NCBI RefSeq assembly: GCF_014635665.1
Contig: NZ_BMDG01000004.1
Coordinates: forward strand, 310,001 to 374,000
Length of the DNA: 64,000 nucleotides
DNA from: Isoptericola cucumis
GTDB lineage: Bacteria > Actinomycetota > Actinomycetes > Actinomycetales > Cellulomonadaceae
Direction: 5' to 3'
Shown here piece after piece: positions 25,685 to 32,098 of the stretch. A program made the translations under genes and the position numbers. The notes beneath the pieces were generated by a model, which was not told the DNA's origin, searched no databases, and saw only the letters and a list, made by a program, of their open reading frames with translations. The number at the start of each line of letters is the position of its first letter. Within the stretch, counting starts at the first letter, position 1.

Positions 25685-26062
25685 ATGACCACGACCGCGC
25701 CCGCTCTCTTGCCCCTCGCCGCATCTGCGGACGGCGGCTGCTGTGCTCCCGCGCTCACCCAGGCAGTCGAGCCCGAGGTCGCCCAGGAACTCGCCCGGTC
25801 GTTCAAGGCACTCGCCGACCCCGCCCGCGTCCAGCTGCTAGCCATCGTCGCCACCCAGCCCGGCGCCGAGGCCTGCGTCTGCGACCTCACCGAACCCGTC
25901 GGCCTCTCGCAGCCGACCGTCAGCCACCACCTCAAGATCCTCACCGAGGCCGGCCTCCTCAAGCGCGAGCAGCGCGGCCGCTGGGCCTACTTCTCCCTCG
26001 CATCCGGCGCCCTCCCCGCACTCGTCGGCTCCCTGTCGTCGGTGACGCAGGTCGACGCCTAG
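25685..26062 (+). CDS. arsR: ArsR family arsenic-responsive repressor
   Basis: 125 residues. The winged helix runs from ELARSFKALADPARVQLLAI to the wing GRWAYFSL; recognition helix SQPTVSHHLKIL. Cys64-Val-Cys66 in EACVCDL is the helix-alpha3 site that binds As(III) or Sb(III) in ArsR proteins. A second vicinal pair, Cys19-Cys20 (GGCCAP), lies in a flexible N-terminal extension and may add a third thiol. ATG 25685 is fixed by the family start. It faces the cysteine-tailed flavoprotein and is closely followed by a hairpin. Confidence 0.92.
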   Translation: MTTTAPALLPLAASADGGCCAPALTQAVEPEVAQELARSFKALADPARVQLLAIVATQPGAEACVCDLTEPVGLSQPTVSHHLKILTEAGLLKREQRGRWAYFSLASGALPALVGSLSSVTQVDA

Positions 26063-26075
26063 CCTCCGGGCGGCC

Positions 26076-26094
26076 CGAGGTTTTTGAAACCTCG
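26076..26094. terminator. hairpin after arsR
   Basis: Arms 26076-26083 and 26087-26094 are perfect 8-bp complements with a three-base loop, 13 bases after the arsR stop, immediately before the island dyad repeat. Confidence 0.55.
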
Positions 26095-26096
26095 AA

Positions 26097-26132
26097 ACCC
26101 GATTCTGACGCGCCTCAGAATCGGTCAGTTCT
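26097..26132 (+). repeat. island dyad repeat, copy after the arsenic block
   Basis: About 36 bases matching 29598-29633 with two differences. It contains the inverted arms GATTCTGA (26101-26108) and TCAGAATC (26115-26122), followed by CGGTCAG. The right half also occurs at 16604-16624 near the resolvase. It may be a resolvase-binding site or the scar of cassette joining. Confidence 0.7.
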
Positions 26133-26183
26133 GACGCGGGCGAAACCCTTGGCGAGTTACGACAAGCGGGTCGCGTTGTGGCG

Positions 26184-26795
26184 TCACAGAAGGCTCCCGA
26201 TGTGCGCCAGGGTCCCGGACTCGATCAGGATGAACACGCCGAGGCCAATGAAGACCGCAGGCACGAGCCAGTGCTCGACTTTCTCCAGCGCCTCGGTGAC
26301 CTTCTCGTTGGTGCCGATCGTGCGTGCGAGCAGGCACCACAGGGCGAGCAGGACGAGGAAGACGACGATCGTGACTAGGGCGTCGGTGGTCGACATTGTG
26401 CGGAACACCGGGGTGTAGATCGCGATGTTGTCGCCGCCGTTGGCGATCGTGATCCCGGCAACGCCGAGGAGACCGACGGCCTTGAGCGCGGACTCCGCCT
26501 CGTCGTCATCGTCGTTCCCGCGCAGGGTGCGCACCAGCGCCAGGACGCCGATAGCCAGCGGGATTAGGCCCAGCAGGCCAACCCACTCGTCCGGGACGAT
26601 CGTCAGGCCGAGAGCGGCGAGGAAGCTGACCGCGATTAGCGTGACGAGACCGAGGTACTGCCCGGCGACGATCTGCCACCCGCGTAGCCGTGAGGTCCCG
26701 CGCGCGGCGACGGCGAACAGGACGGTCAGTACCACGATGTCGTCGATGTTGGTCGCGACGAACAGCCCGGCCGCGGCCGCGATCGTGCTCAGCAT
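26184..26795 (-). CDS. cadD: CadD family cadmium resistance permease
   Basis: 203 residues, five or six membrane helices. The family signatures NIDDIVVL (residues 16-23) and NGGDNIAIYTPVF are present, with acidic residues inside membrane helices that are thought to handle the metal. CadD proteins confer Cd(II) resistance, with some variants linked to amine export. The start at 26795 overlaps the stop of the cmtR-like gene by seven bases, so sensor and permease are translated together and the sensor presumably represses both. Confidence 0.87.
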   Translation of the reverse strand: MLSTIAAAAGLFVATNIDDIVVLTVLFAVAARGTSRLRGWQIVAGQYLGLVTLIAVSFLAALGLTIVPDEWVGLLGLIPLAIGVLALVRTLRGNDDDDEAESALKAVGLLGVAGITIANGGDNIAIYTPVFRTMSTTDALVTIVVFLVLLALWCLLARTIGTNEKVTEALEKVEHWLVPAVFIGLGVFILIESGTLAHIGSLL

Positions 26796-27160
26796 GCGGA
26801 GTCCTGCCCGTCCATGCCGTAGGTCGGGCACAGCGCGACGGCACTGCCCGTCGCAGCGAGCAGCGTCTCTGCCGCAGCGAGCATGTCCAGCAGCTCGGGG
26901 CGCGCCAGGGAGTAGTAGACCCGACGGCCCTCCATGCGCCCGTCGACCAGCCCGCAGTCCTTCAAGCAACCCACGTGCGAGGACACCGTCGACTGCGCCA
27001 GGCCAAGGTCTCGCGTCAGCTCTGCTACCCGAGCCTCGCCGACCGCCAGTCGTCGCACGATCGCCAGCCGCGCCGGGTCACCCAGTGACCGGAACAGCGC
27101 AACCGCCGGCTCCGCGTCCGCCCTGCTCGCAACCTGCGCCTCGCGCTCTATGATCGACAT
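26789..27160 (-). CDS. cmtR: CmtR-like ArsR/SmtB sensor of Cd(II)/Pb(II)
   Basis: 123 residues with an ArsR winged helix and the CmtR metal site: Cys65-x3-Cys69 in the recognition helix (VGCLKDCGLV), plus a C-terminal Cys111 where Mycobacterium tuberculosis CmtR has its third ligand, and an extra final Cys123. CmtR releases DNA when Cd(II) or Pb(II) binds. It is translationally coupled to cadD. A second CmtR-type gene starts 225 bases away on the other strand, so this intergenic region serves two metal-controlled promoters. Confidence 0.88.
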   Translation of the reverse strand: MSIIEREAQVASRADAEPAVALFRSLGDPARLAIVRRLAVGEARVAELTRDLGLAQSTVSSHVGCLKDCGLVDGRMEGRRVYYSLARPELLDMLAAAETLLAATGSAVALCPTYGMDGQDSAC

Positions 27161-27353
27161 GAAACGATGATAGCCGGGTTATATCGATGGGTCGTCCAGT
27201 GAGAGCGCCCAGAGCTCCGGATGCCCTGCCCCGAATCCCCGCGCGCCAGTCGCGCAGAATGGGCCGTTCGTGGTGGATGCAGAACCTTCATTTTTGCGGG
27301 CTACAAGCGGTCGGGTTCTGACCGAGGTGATCCCACCGGGGATACAGGCTGTT

Positions 27354-27374
27354 GTGTATACACGATTCCGTGTA
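27354..27374. promoter_or_regulatory. operator dyads upstream of the second CmtR-like gene
   Basis: GTGTATACAC (27354-27363) is a perfect palindrome and overlaps a second dyad, TACACG (27359-27364) / CGTGTA (27369-27374), ending 11 bases before the ATG. Such nested sites fit an ArsR/CmtR-type autorepressor. Confidence 0.6.
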
Positions 27375-27385
27375 CCGTCGCGCTC

Positions 27386-27718
27386 ATGGAGACGGTCACG
27401 CTCACCCACACCGCCGCGCTCGCTCGGCTCGGGCATGCGCTGTCGGACGAGACCCGCACTCGGATCATGCTCACGCTGCGGGAGGCGCCTGCCTACCCGG
27501 CGGACCTTGCCGACGCCCTCGGGGTCTCGCGGCAAGTGATGTCGAACCAGCTCGCATGCCTGCGCGGTTGCGGCCTCGTCGAGGCGATCCCGGACGGGCG
27601 GCGAACCTGGTACCGGCTGGCCGACTCGCACCTTGCCCCGGCTCTCGACGACCTGCTTCGCCTGGTCGTGACCGTCGATCCGACCTGCTGCTCGCCCGAA
27701 GGGTGCACCTGCTCATGA
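27386..27718 (+). CDS. second CmtR-like ArsR/SmtB metal sensor
   Basis: 110 residues: winged helix with Cys58-x3-Cys62 (ACLRGCGLV) in the DNA-recognition helix as in CmtR, and a C-terminal cysteine cluster Cys101, Cys102, Cys107, Cys109 that could complete a thiolate site. Cd(II), Pb(II) or Zn(II) are plausible ligands. Its stop overlaps the start of the CDF exporter gene (ATGA), so it most likely represses that exporter. The nested palindromes upstream are candidate operators. It is clearly different in sequence from the neighbouring CmtR copy. Confidence 0.87.
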   Translation: METVTLTHTAALARLGHALSDETRTRIMLTLREAPAYPADLADALGVSRQVMSNQLACLRGCGLVEAIPDGRRTWYRLADSHLAPALDDLLRLVVTVDPTCCSPEGCTCS

Positions 27719-28425
27719 CCTCGATCTCGCTCGGCCCTCGCCCGCTGCCGGCCGCCCGTCGCGCGCTCCTCGAACGCCGGGTGCGGTGGATCGTCGCCGC
27801 GACGATCACCTATAACGTGATCGAGGCCGTCGTCGCGATCACCGCCGGCCGCATCGCGTCGTCCGCGGCCCTGGTCGGGTTCGGGCTCGACTCCGTCGTC
27901 GAGGTACTGTCCGCGGCCGCGGTCGCCTGGCAGTTCGCCGCCCCCGACCCGCATCGGCGCGAGCGGGTCGCGATGCGGCTGATCGCGGTGTCGTTCTTCG
28001 GCCTGGCCTTGTTCGTCACCGTCGATGCCGTTCGCACGCTGTTCGGCGCCTCGGAGCCGGACCACTCCACTGTCGGCATCGTCCTGGCCGCCGTCAGTCT
28101 CGCGATCATGCCGTTCCTGTCCTGGTTCGAGCGCCGCACCGGCCGCGAGCTGGGCTCAGCCTCCGCGGTGGCGGACTCCAAGCAGACCCTGCTGTGCACC
28201 TATCTGTCAGCGGTCCTGCTCGTCGGTCTCGTGCTCAACTCCACGCTCGGCTGGTCCTGGGCCGACCCGCTCGCTGCGCTCGTGATCGCCGGGTTCGCGG
28301 TCAAGGAAGGCGTCGAGGCGTGGCGCGGCGACGCTTGCTGCACGCCGGTCGGTGCGCTTCTCGCCCACGACGACGAGGACGGCGACGGCTGCACCGATGG
28401 GTGCTGCGCGCCTAACGCGAAGTAG
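27715..28425 (+). CDS. cation diffusion facilitator-like metal exporter with cysteine tail
   Basis: 236 residues with five or six membrane helices. GFGLDSVVEVLSAA in helix 2 and AVADSKQTLLCTYLSA in helix 5 are where CDF transporters place the aspartates that bind the transported metal. The usual cytoplasmic C-terminal domain is replaced by a short tail with CCTP (208-211), Cys226 and CCAP (230-233), probably a metal-docking site. It is coupled to the preceding CmtR-like sensor, so Cd, Zn or Co export under that sensor is expected. The metal is not decided by sequence. Confidence 0.85.
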   Translation: MTSISLGPRPLPAARRALLERRVRWIVAATITYNVIEAVVAITAGRIASSAALVGFGLDSVVEVLSAAAVAWQFAAPDPHRRERVAMRLIAVSFFGLALFVTVDAVRTLFGASEPDHSTVGIVLAAVSLAIMPFLSWFERRTGRELGSASAVADSKQTLLCTYLSAVLLVGLVLNSTLGWSWADPLAALVIAGFAVKEGVEAWRGDACCTPVGALLAHDDEDGDGCTDGCCAPNAK

Positions 28426-28469
28426 CCGCGTCGGGCGCGGCCGTCGGAGAGTTTCCCGGACCCGAGGGC

Positions 28470-28501
28470 TTGACCTTCAAGCCAAGTCGAAGGTTTACGG
28501 T
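28470..28501 (+). promoter_or_regulatory. MerR-type promoter with 20-bp spacer and operator dyad
   Basis: TTGACC (28470-28475) and TACGGT (28496-28501) are separated by 20 bases, longer than the usual 17, which is the hallmark of promoters that MerR proteins activate by twisting DNA. The dyad ACCTTC (28473-28478) / GAAGGT (28489-28494) sits inside the spacer as expected. The ATG follows at 28508. Confidence 0.75.
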
Positions 28502-28507
28502 CGCGTC

Positions 28508-29233
28508 ATGAGGATCTCCGAGCTGTCGACGCGCACCGGTGTGCCGGCGTCGACGTTGCGCTTCTACGAGTCCGAGGGCCTGCTGCCAGCCGACCGCGCG
28601 GAGAACGGGTACCGCGTCTACGGCGAGGCCGCCGTCGACCGGCTCGCGTTCATCGCCCAGGCCAAGCACCTCGACCTCCCGCTGCCCGCGGTGCGCGAGC
28701 TCGTCACGGCATGGGAGTCCGAGCCGTGTCACAGCGTGCGCGCGAAGTACCGGCCGATGCTCGTCGAGCACGCGGCCCAGGTCGACGAGCGCATCGTCTC
28801 GCTCGAAGGGCTCCGCTCGACCCTGGCGACGGCGGTCGAGCGGCTGGACGCGCTACCCGACCGCGACGAGCCCTGCGACGCCGGCTGCACCTTCCTCGAC
28901 CGCGCACGGCCCGCCCTGCCGATCGCCACCGCACCGCGCACACCAGTGGCCTGCACCCTCGAAGGGGAGGACTACGGCACCCGCGTCTCCGACTGGCGCG
29001 ACCTGCTCGGCGGGGCGCCGCGGGCCGACGTCGCCGGCGGGGTCCGCGTGACGCTTCCGACGAGCGAGCTCGGGCGCGCCGCCACCCTCGCGCAGGCAGA
29101 ACAGAGCTGCTGCGCGTTCTACACGTTCCGGATCGACCTGCACGGCCTGACTTTCGATCTGACGATCACCGCGCCTCCCGAGGCGCGGCCCATGCTCGAC
29201 GACCTGCTCCCCGCCGAGGAGGCCGCCCGATGA
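28508..29233 (+). CDS. MerR family regulator with C-terminal cysteine domain
   Basis: 241 residues, longer than typical MerR (about 140). Residues 1-70 are the MerR DNA-binding domain ([20 protein letters not shown]). A dimer helix follows, with Cys74 before it and Cys123/Cys127 after it, reminiscent of the three-cysteine site of MerR-type heavy-metal sensors. Residues 145-235 form an extra domain with Cys149 and a vicinal pair Cys201-Cys202 in [15 protein letters not shown], a motif I have seen attached to metal-related regulators but whose function is unknown to me. It is coupled to ynfA by ATGA. Confidence 0.85.
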   Translation: MRISELSTRTGVPASTLRFYESEGLLPADRAENGYRVYGEAAVDRLAFIAQAKHLDLPLPAVRELVTAWESEPCHSVRAKYRPMLVEHAAQVDERIVSLEGLRSTLATAVERLDALPDRDEPCDAGCTFLDRARPALPIATAPRTPVACTLEGEDYGTRVSDWRDLLGGAPRADVAGGVRVTLPTSELGRAATLAQAEQSCCAFYTFRIDLHGLTFDLTITAPPEARPMLDDLLPAEEAAR

Positions 29234-29565
29234 ACCTCGCTCGCTCGATCCTGCTGTTCGGCGCCGCCGCGATCTTCGAGATTGGCGGCGCTTGGCTCGT
29301 GTGGCAGGGGGTACGCGAGCACAAGGGTTGGGCCTGGATCGGCGCCGGCGCCATCGCGCTCGGGCTATACGGCTTCTTCGCCACCCTCCAGCCCGACGCC
29401 CACTTCGGCCGCATCCTCGCCGCCTACGGCGGCATCTTCGTCGCCGGCTCCCTCGCCTGGGGCATGGTCGTCGACGGCTTCAAACCCGATCGGTGGGACG
29501 TCACCGGCGCCCTCATCTGCCTCGCCGGCGTCGCCGTCATCATGTACGCCCCGCGACCCACCTGA
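29230..29565 (+). CDS. ynfA: YnfA family small membrane protein
   Basis: 111 residues with four membrane helices, the size and pattern of the YnfA/UPF0060 family ([18 protein letters not shown] at the first helix, [18 protein letters not shown] in the middle, [20 protein letters not shown] at the end). The family is related to small multidrug exporters. Here it overlaps the MerR gene by four bases and lies behind a MerR-type promoter inside a metal island, suggesting a metal or metal-organic substrate; this is inference. Confidence 0.9.
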   Translation: MNLARSILLFGAAAIFEIGGAWLVWQGVREHKGWAWIGAGAIALGLYGFFATLQPDAHFGRILAAYGGIFVAGSLAWGMVVDGFKPDRWDVTGALICLAGVAVIMYAPRPT

Positions 29566-29597
29566 GCCGCAGCACTGGACTTTTCGAGACGTCCAGA

Positions 29598-29633
29598 ACC
29601 CGATTCTGACGTGCCTCAGAATCGGTCATTTCT
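29598..29633 (+). repeat. island dyad repeat, copy after the cadmium/MerR block
   Basis: Matches 26097-26132 except at two positions; arms GATTCTGA (29602-29609) and TCAGAATC (29616-29623). It begins 33 bases after the ynfA stop, so it could also act as a terminator. Confidence 0.7.
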
Positions 29634-29680
29634 AGCGCATCTGGCCCGGCAGCCGGCCCAAGGCAACTCGAACGCGTTAG

Positions 29681-29714
29681 CTGGTAGAGGTGCGTGTTGC
29701 TGAGGTGCGTGTTC
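29681..29714 (+). repeat. 34-bp imperfect direct repeat, right copy
   Basis: Begins CTGGTAGAGG and matches 15848-15881 at 29 of 34 positions in the same orientation. Together the pair encloses the resolvase and all metal genes. Confidence 0.5.
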
Positions 29715-29940
29715 GAGCGGCGCTCCTGCCGCCGCGGCCGAATGGGGACTCGACTGATCAACTCACCCTGGCGCATGGGGCAGGTCCGGCGTCGCGGCGG
29801 GTGATGAGTGGCGCTGTCTCTCTGCAACGATGGGCCCGGGGACGGATCCTTGATCCTTCTGGACGGTCGATGATTGCGGCAACCGCCAGTAGGACGACGC
29901 TCCCGATGAATCGTCATGACAGGGCCAGAAGGACGTGTTG

Positions 29941-30237
29941 ATGGAGCTCAGGGTCAGCGTTCTGCTGTCGCTTCAGCGGGCACTGTGGGATCTCGTGGGT
30001 CCGAACCTGCGTGGTGTCACCGCGACGTTCGACTATCCCGTGGTGACGGCAAGGTTCCTCTTCGAGAACGATCCCACGGAGGATGACCTCGAGGACGTCT
30101 CGCTGGCGGAGACCCATGTGATTGCGGACTTCCTCGAAGACGTAACGGTTGACTTCACGCCCGTATGGGCCCCGGTCTCGGGATCTCGAGAACTGCTTCC
30201 GGGTGAGCACTGGGTCTTCCTTCGGAAGGAGCCGTAG
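29941..30237 (+). CDS. small acidic hypothetical protein (immunity-like)
   Basis: 98 residues; AAGGA seven bases before the ATG at 29941 sets the start. The sequence opens MELRVSVLLSLQRALWDLV and continues through a strand-rich middle with the acidic stretch DPTEDDLEDVSLAE and ends WVFLRKEP. Small acidic proteins of this look are common as orphan immunity proteins in polymorphic-toxin regions, but no toxin is adjacent and I cannot name a family. It lies between the metal island and the tyrosine-recombinase trio and may be cargo of either. Confidence 0.6.
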   Translation: MELRVSVLLSLQRALWDLVGPNLRGVTATFDYPVVTARFLFENDPTEDDLEDVSLAETHVIADFLEDVTVDFTPVWAPVSGSRELLPGEHWVFLRKEP

Positions 30238-30291
30238 GAGAGGAAGGTCGGTTCGTCAGGTGGCTGACCGGCTGACCTCAACGAGCAGGAG

Positions 30292-30304
30292 GCCCCTCGG
30301 GGGC
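30292..30304. terminator. short hairpin between convergent genes
   Basis: GCCCC (30292-30296) and GGGGC (30300-30304) with a three-base loop, 55 bases after the hypothetical gene and overlapping the stop of the recombinase-like gene on the other strand. Confidence 0.35.
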
Positions 30305-31761
30305 TATGCCTGCGCGATGTCGGAGACGTACTTCCCGTAGTCGGCTCCCGAGACGGCGGCGTGCTTCTCAAGTGTGGCGGCCGTGTAGCCGAGTGTCTCG
30401 GCGAGGATCGCGACGGGGTTCTGTCTGCTGAGTTCGGTGAGTGTGCCCAGGCGCGCGGCGAGGGAGGAGAACAGTGGACGCAGTTGCTGCCGCAGGTGCA
30501 TTGCGGTGATGTGGTTGCCGGGCATGGCGCCGCGGAAGATCCACGGCGAGTCGCGGTGTGCCGCCGTGTTCGCTTGTCCTGGGTTGGCTGCGAGGTCGCG
30601 CACCGGGGCATCGAGCGGGTGGTCGAACAGGATCGGCATGCCGGAGACGTTCACGGTCACGCTGTCGGGCGCGATCGTGACGTCGTCCCAGCGCAGCTGC
30701 ACGATGCGTGCGATGGGCTGTGCGAAGACGAGGACGAGGAGTGCCGCGAGCTGGTTGCGGGCGGACCAGTCCGACGATGTCAGGACGTGGTCGAGCGCTT
30801 CTGCCTGGTCGTCATGGGGCAGTCGGGCGGCGGTTCCGCGACGATGCCTCGGGACGGTCAGGGCGGGGTCGGTGATCCGCGCCGTGCGCGTCCAGGTGAG
30901 GAACCAGGCGACCATGAGTCGCGTCGTGGCGCCTTCCGCGAGCCAGGTGTCGAGGTCGCCCTGGGTGGCTGATGGGAGCGTCTTGCTGTTGTCGGTCAGC
31001 CAGTTGCAGAACTCGATTGCGACCGTCGTGACCTGCTTGGCGCGCAGGAACGTGCCGTTGCTGATGGGGGACTCTGCGCGCATGTGCCGCAGGTGCTTCC
31101 AGCGGAGGTAGCGGTGGATGATCGCGCGGTGCTCGGTGTCGGTGAGCCGGTCTTCGGCGTCGTCGGCCCACTCGGTGAAGCGGGCGATGAGCTCGTCGCG
31201 CGGCTCGAGGACGCCGTGCTCGACGAGGAGGCCTCGGATGTAATCGCGGGTGCGGCCGCGGTCGAGCCGGTCCATCGACGCGTGTGTCACGGGGCTGGTC
31301 GCGGCGATCTTGCGCAGCATCGCGAGAACGTGTTTCTGGCGAATCCAGGTGAGCCCGGAGTTCGCCCGTTCCATCGACTTGATCGCGTCGGTGACCGGTC
31401 TGAGCTGCGCTGACACCTTGCCTGTGCGGGGGTCGGCGAACGCCGCATCGACGAGGTCGGCCAAGACGCACCGCAGGCACATCTGGTTGCGGTAGAGCTC
31501 CGTCTCGGCGCCGCAGTGTTGGCAGTCGATGTTGACGCGGACTCCGGAGCAGGCGCGGCAAGCGGGGCGTCCGTCGACGATGCCTGGTAGGACGCCCTCG
31601 TGCCCGCAGGCGCAGGTCCCGGTCGTACGCATGGCGTTCATCCGGCACGAGACGCAGAGGCGCCCGTCGGGCCAGGTGACGCTGAGCGGGTAGTGGCCGC
31701 CGCACCGGGCGCAGGGCGTGGGGTAGGCCTCTGGGTCCTCAGGCTTGCGCGGGCGGGCCAT
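30304..31761 (-). CDS. cysteine-rich protein with degenerate tyrosine recombinase domain (third gene of trio)
   Basis: 485 residues (a second ATG is one codon upstream at 31764). The first 100 residues carry twelve cysteines in CxxC or CxC pairs (17/20, 36/39, 50/52, 68/71, 80/83, 95/98), predicting three zinc-ribbon modules. Residues 310-485 resemble the tyrosine-recombinase catalytic domain (FAQPIARIVQLRWDDV, a late tyrosine in ADYGKYV), but the H-x-x-R box reads MHLRQQLRPL and several catalytic residues are missing. This fits the helper protein of three-gene recombinase elements such as the TnpB partner of Tn554. It overlaps the HTH gene by 23 bases or more. Confidence 0.75.
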   Translation of the reverse strand: MARPRKPEDPEAYPTPCARCGGHYPLSVTWPDGRLCVSCRMNAMRTTGTCACGHEGVLPGIVDGRPACRACSGVRVNIDCQHCGAETELYRNQMCLRCVLADLVDAAFADPRTGKVSAQLRPVTDAIKSMERANSGLTWIRQKHVLAMLRKIAATSPVTHASMDRLDRGRTRDYIRGLLVEHGVLEPRDELIARFTEWADDAEDRLTDTEHRAIIHRYLRWKHLRHMRAESPISNGTFLRAKQVTTVAIEFCNWLTDNSKTLPSATQGDLDTWLAEGATTRLMVAWFLTWTRTARITDPALTVPRHRRGTAARLPHDDQAEALDHVLTSSDWSARNQLAALLVLVFAQPIARIVQLRWDDVTIAPDSVTVNVSGMPILFDHPLDAPVRDLAANPGQANTAAHRDSPWIFRGAMPGNHITAMHLRQQLRPLFSSLAARLGTLTELSRQNPVAILAETLGYTAATLEKHAAVSGADYGKYVSDIAQA

Positions 31762-32098
31762 CATCGCCCTTCACGAGTCGGATGCGGTGCGCGACGGGTG
31801 CCGTGGTGTCGCCGTCGAGGGGGAGTCGCGGTGCGTTCGCGGTCTTCGCGGCGCGCAGCTCGACCTTCGTTTCGATGAGGTCGGCGGGGGAGCAGTCGAA
31901 GATGTCGCAGAGCGCGACGAGGACGCTCAGGGAGATCCGCTCCGGTGTGCCCGTCACGAGACGGTAGATCTGCGTATCGGACAGGTTGATGCCGCGGTCG
32001 CGCAGGAGCGGGCGCAGCTCGGTCGACTTCCAGAGGTTGTGCTGGGCCATGATCTGCCGCAGGTGCCAGGTGTAGCCGAGGCGCTTGATCTCATTCAT
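31739..32098 (-). CDS. XRE-type helix-turn-helix protein (middle gene of trio)
   Basis: 119 residues. Residues 10-75 are a Cro/XRE-like domain: HLRQIMAQHNLWKSTELRPLL, then the recognition segment LSDTQIYRLVTGTPERISLSVL and LCDIFDCSPADLIE. The C-terminal tail is Pro/Ala-rich and variable. It overlaps the recombinase gene by eight bases upstream and the zinc-ribbon gene downstream, so all three products are made from one message. It probably directs or regulates the recombinase at its sites; its own operator may be the palindromes at 33240 and 33365. Confidence 0.82.
   Translation of the reverse strand: MNEIKRLGYTWHLRQIMAQHNLWKSTELRPLLRDRGINLSDTQIYRLVTGTPERISLSVLVALCDIFDCSPADLIETKVELRAAKTANAPRLPLDGDTTAPVAHRIRLVKGDDGPPAQA

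Larger units (their letters stand above)
15848..29714. mobile_element. putative metal(loid)-resistance island (arsenic and cadmium cassettes with resolvase)
   Basis: A 13.9-kb block bounded by imperfect 34-bp direct repeats (15848-15881 and 29681-29714, 29 of 34 identical). It contains a serine resolvase at the left end, an arsenic block (17.3-26.1 kb) and a cadmium/lead-type block (26.2-29.6 kb). A ~36-nt dyad repeat occurs after each block, with a partial copy near the resolvase. No transposase is present, so it may be a decayed or resolvase-only unit, or a genomic island whose integrase is elsewhere. Boundaries are inference from the repeats. Confidence 0.5.
29566..29940. other. intergenic right end of the island; repeats only
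   Basis: 375 bases with no gene I can support. It holds the third copy of the dyad repeat (29598-29633), the right 34-bp direct repeat (29681-29714), and about 220 bases of unremarkable sequence up to the ribosome-binding site AAGGA (29929-29933) of the next gene. Confidence 0.6.

Noticed and set aside
15848-29714. Island as a classical Tn3 transposon
   Set aside because: A resolvase is present but no Tn3 transposase, and the flanking 34-bp repeats are direct, not inverted.
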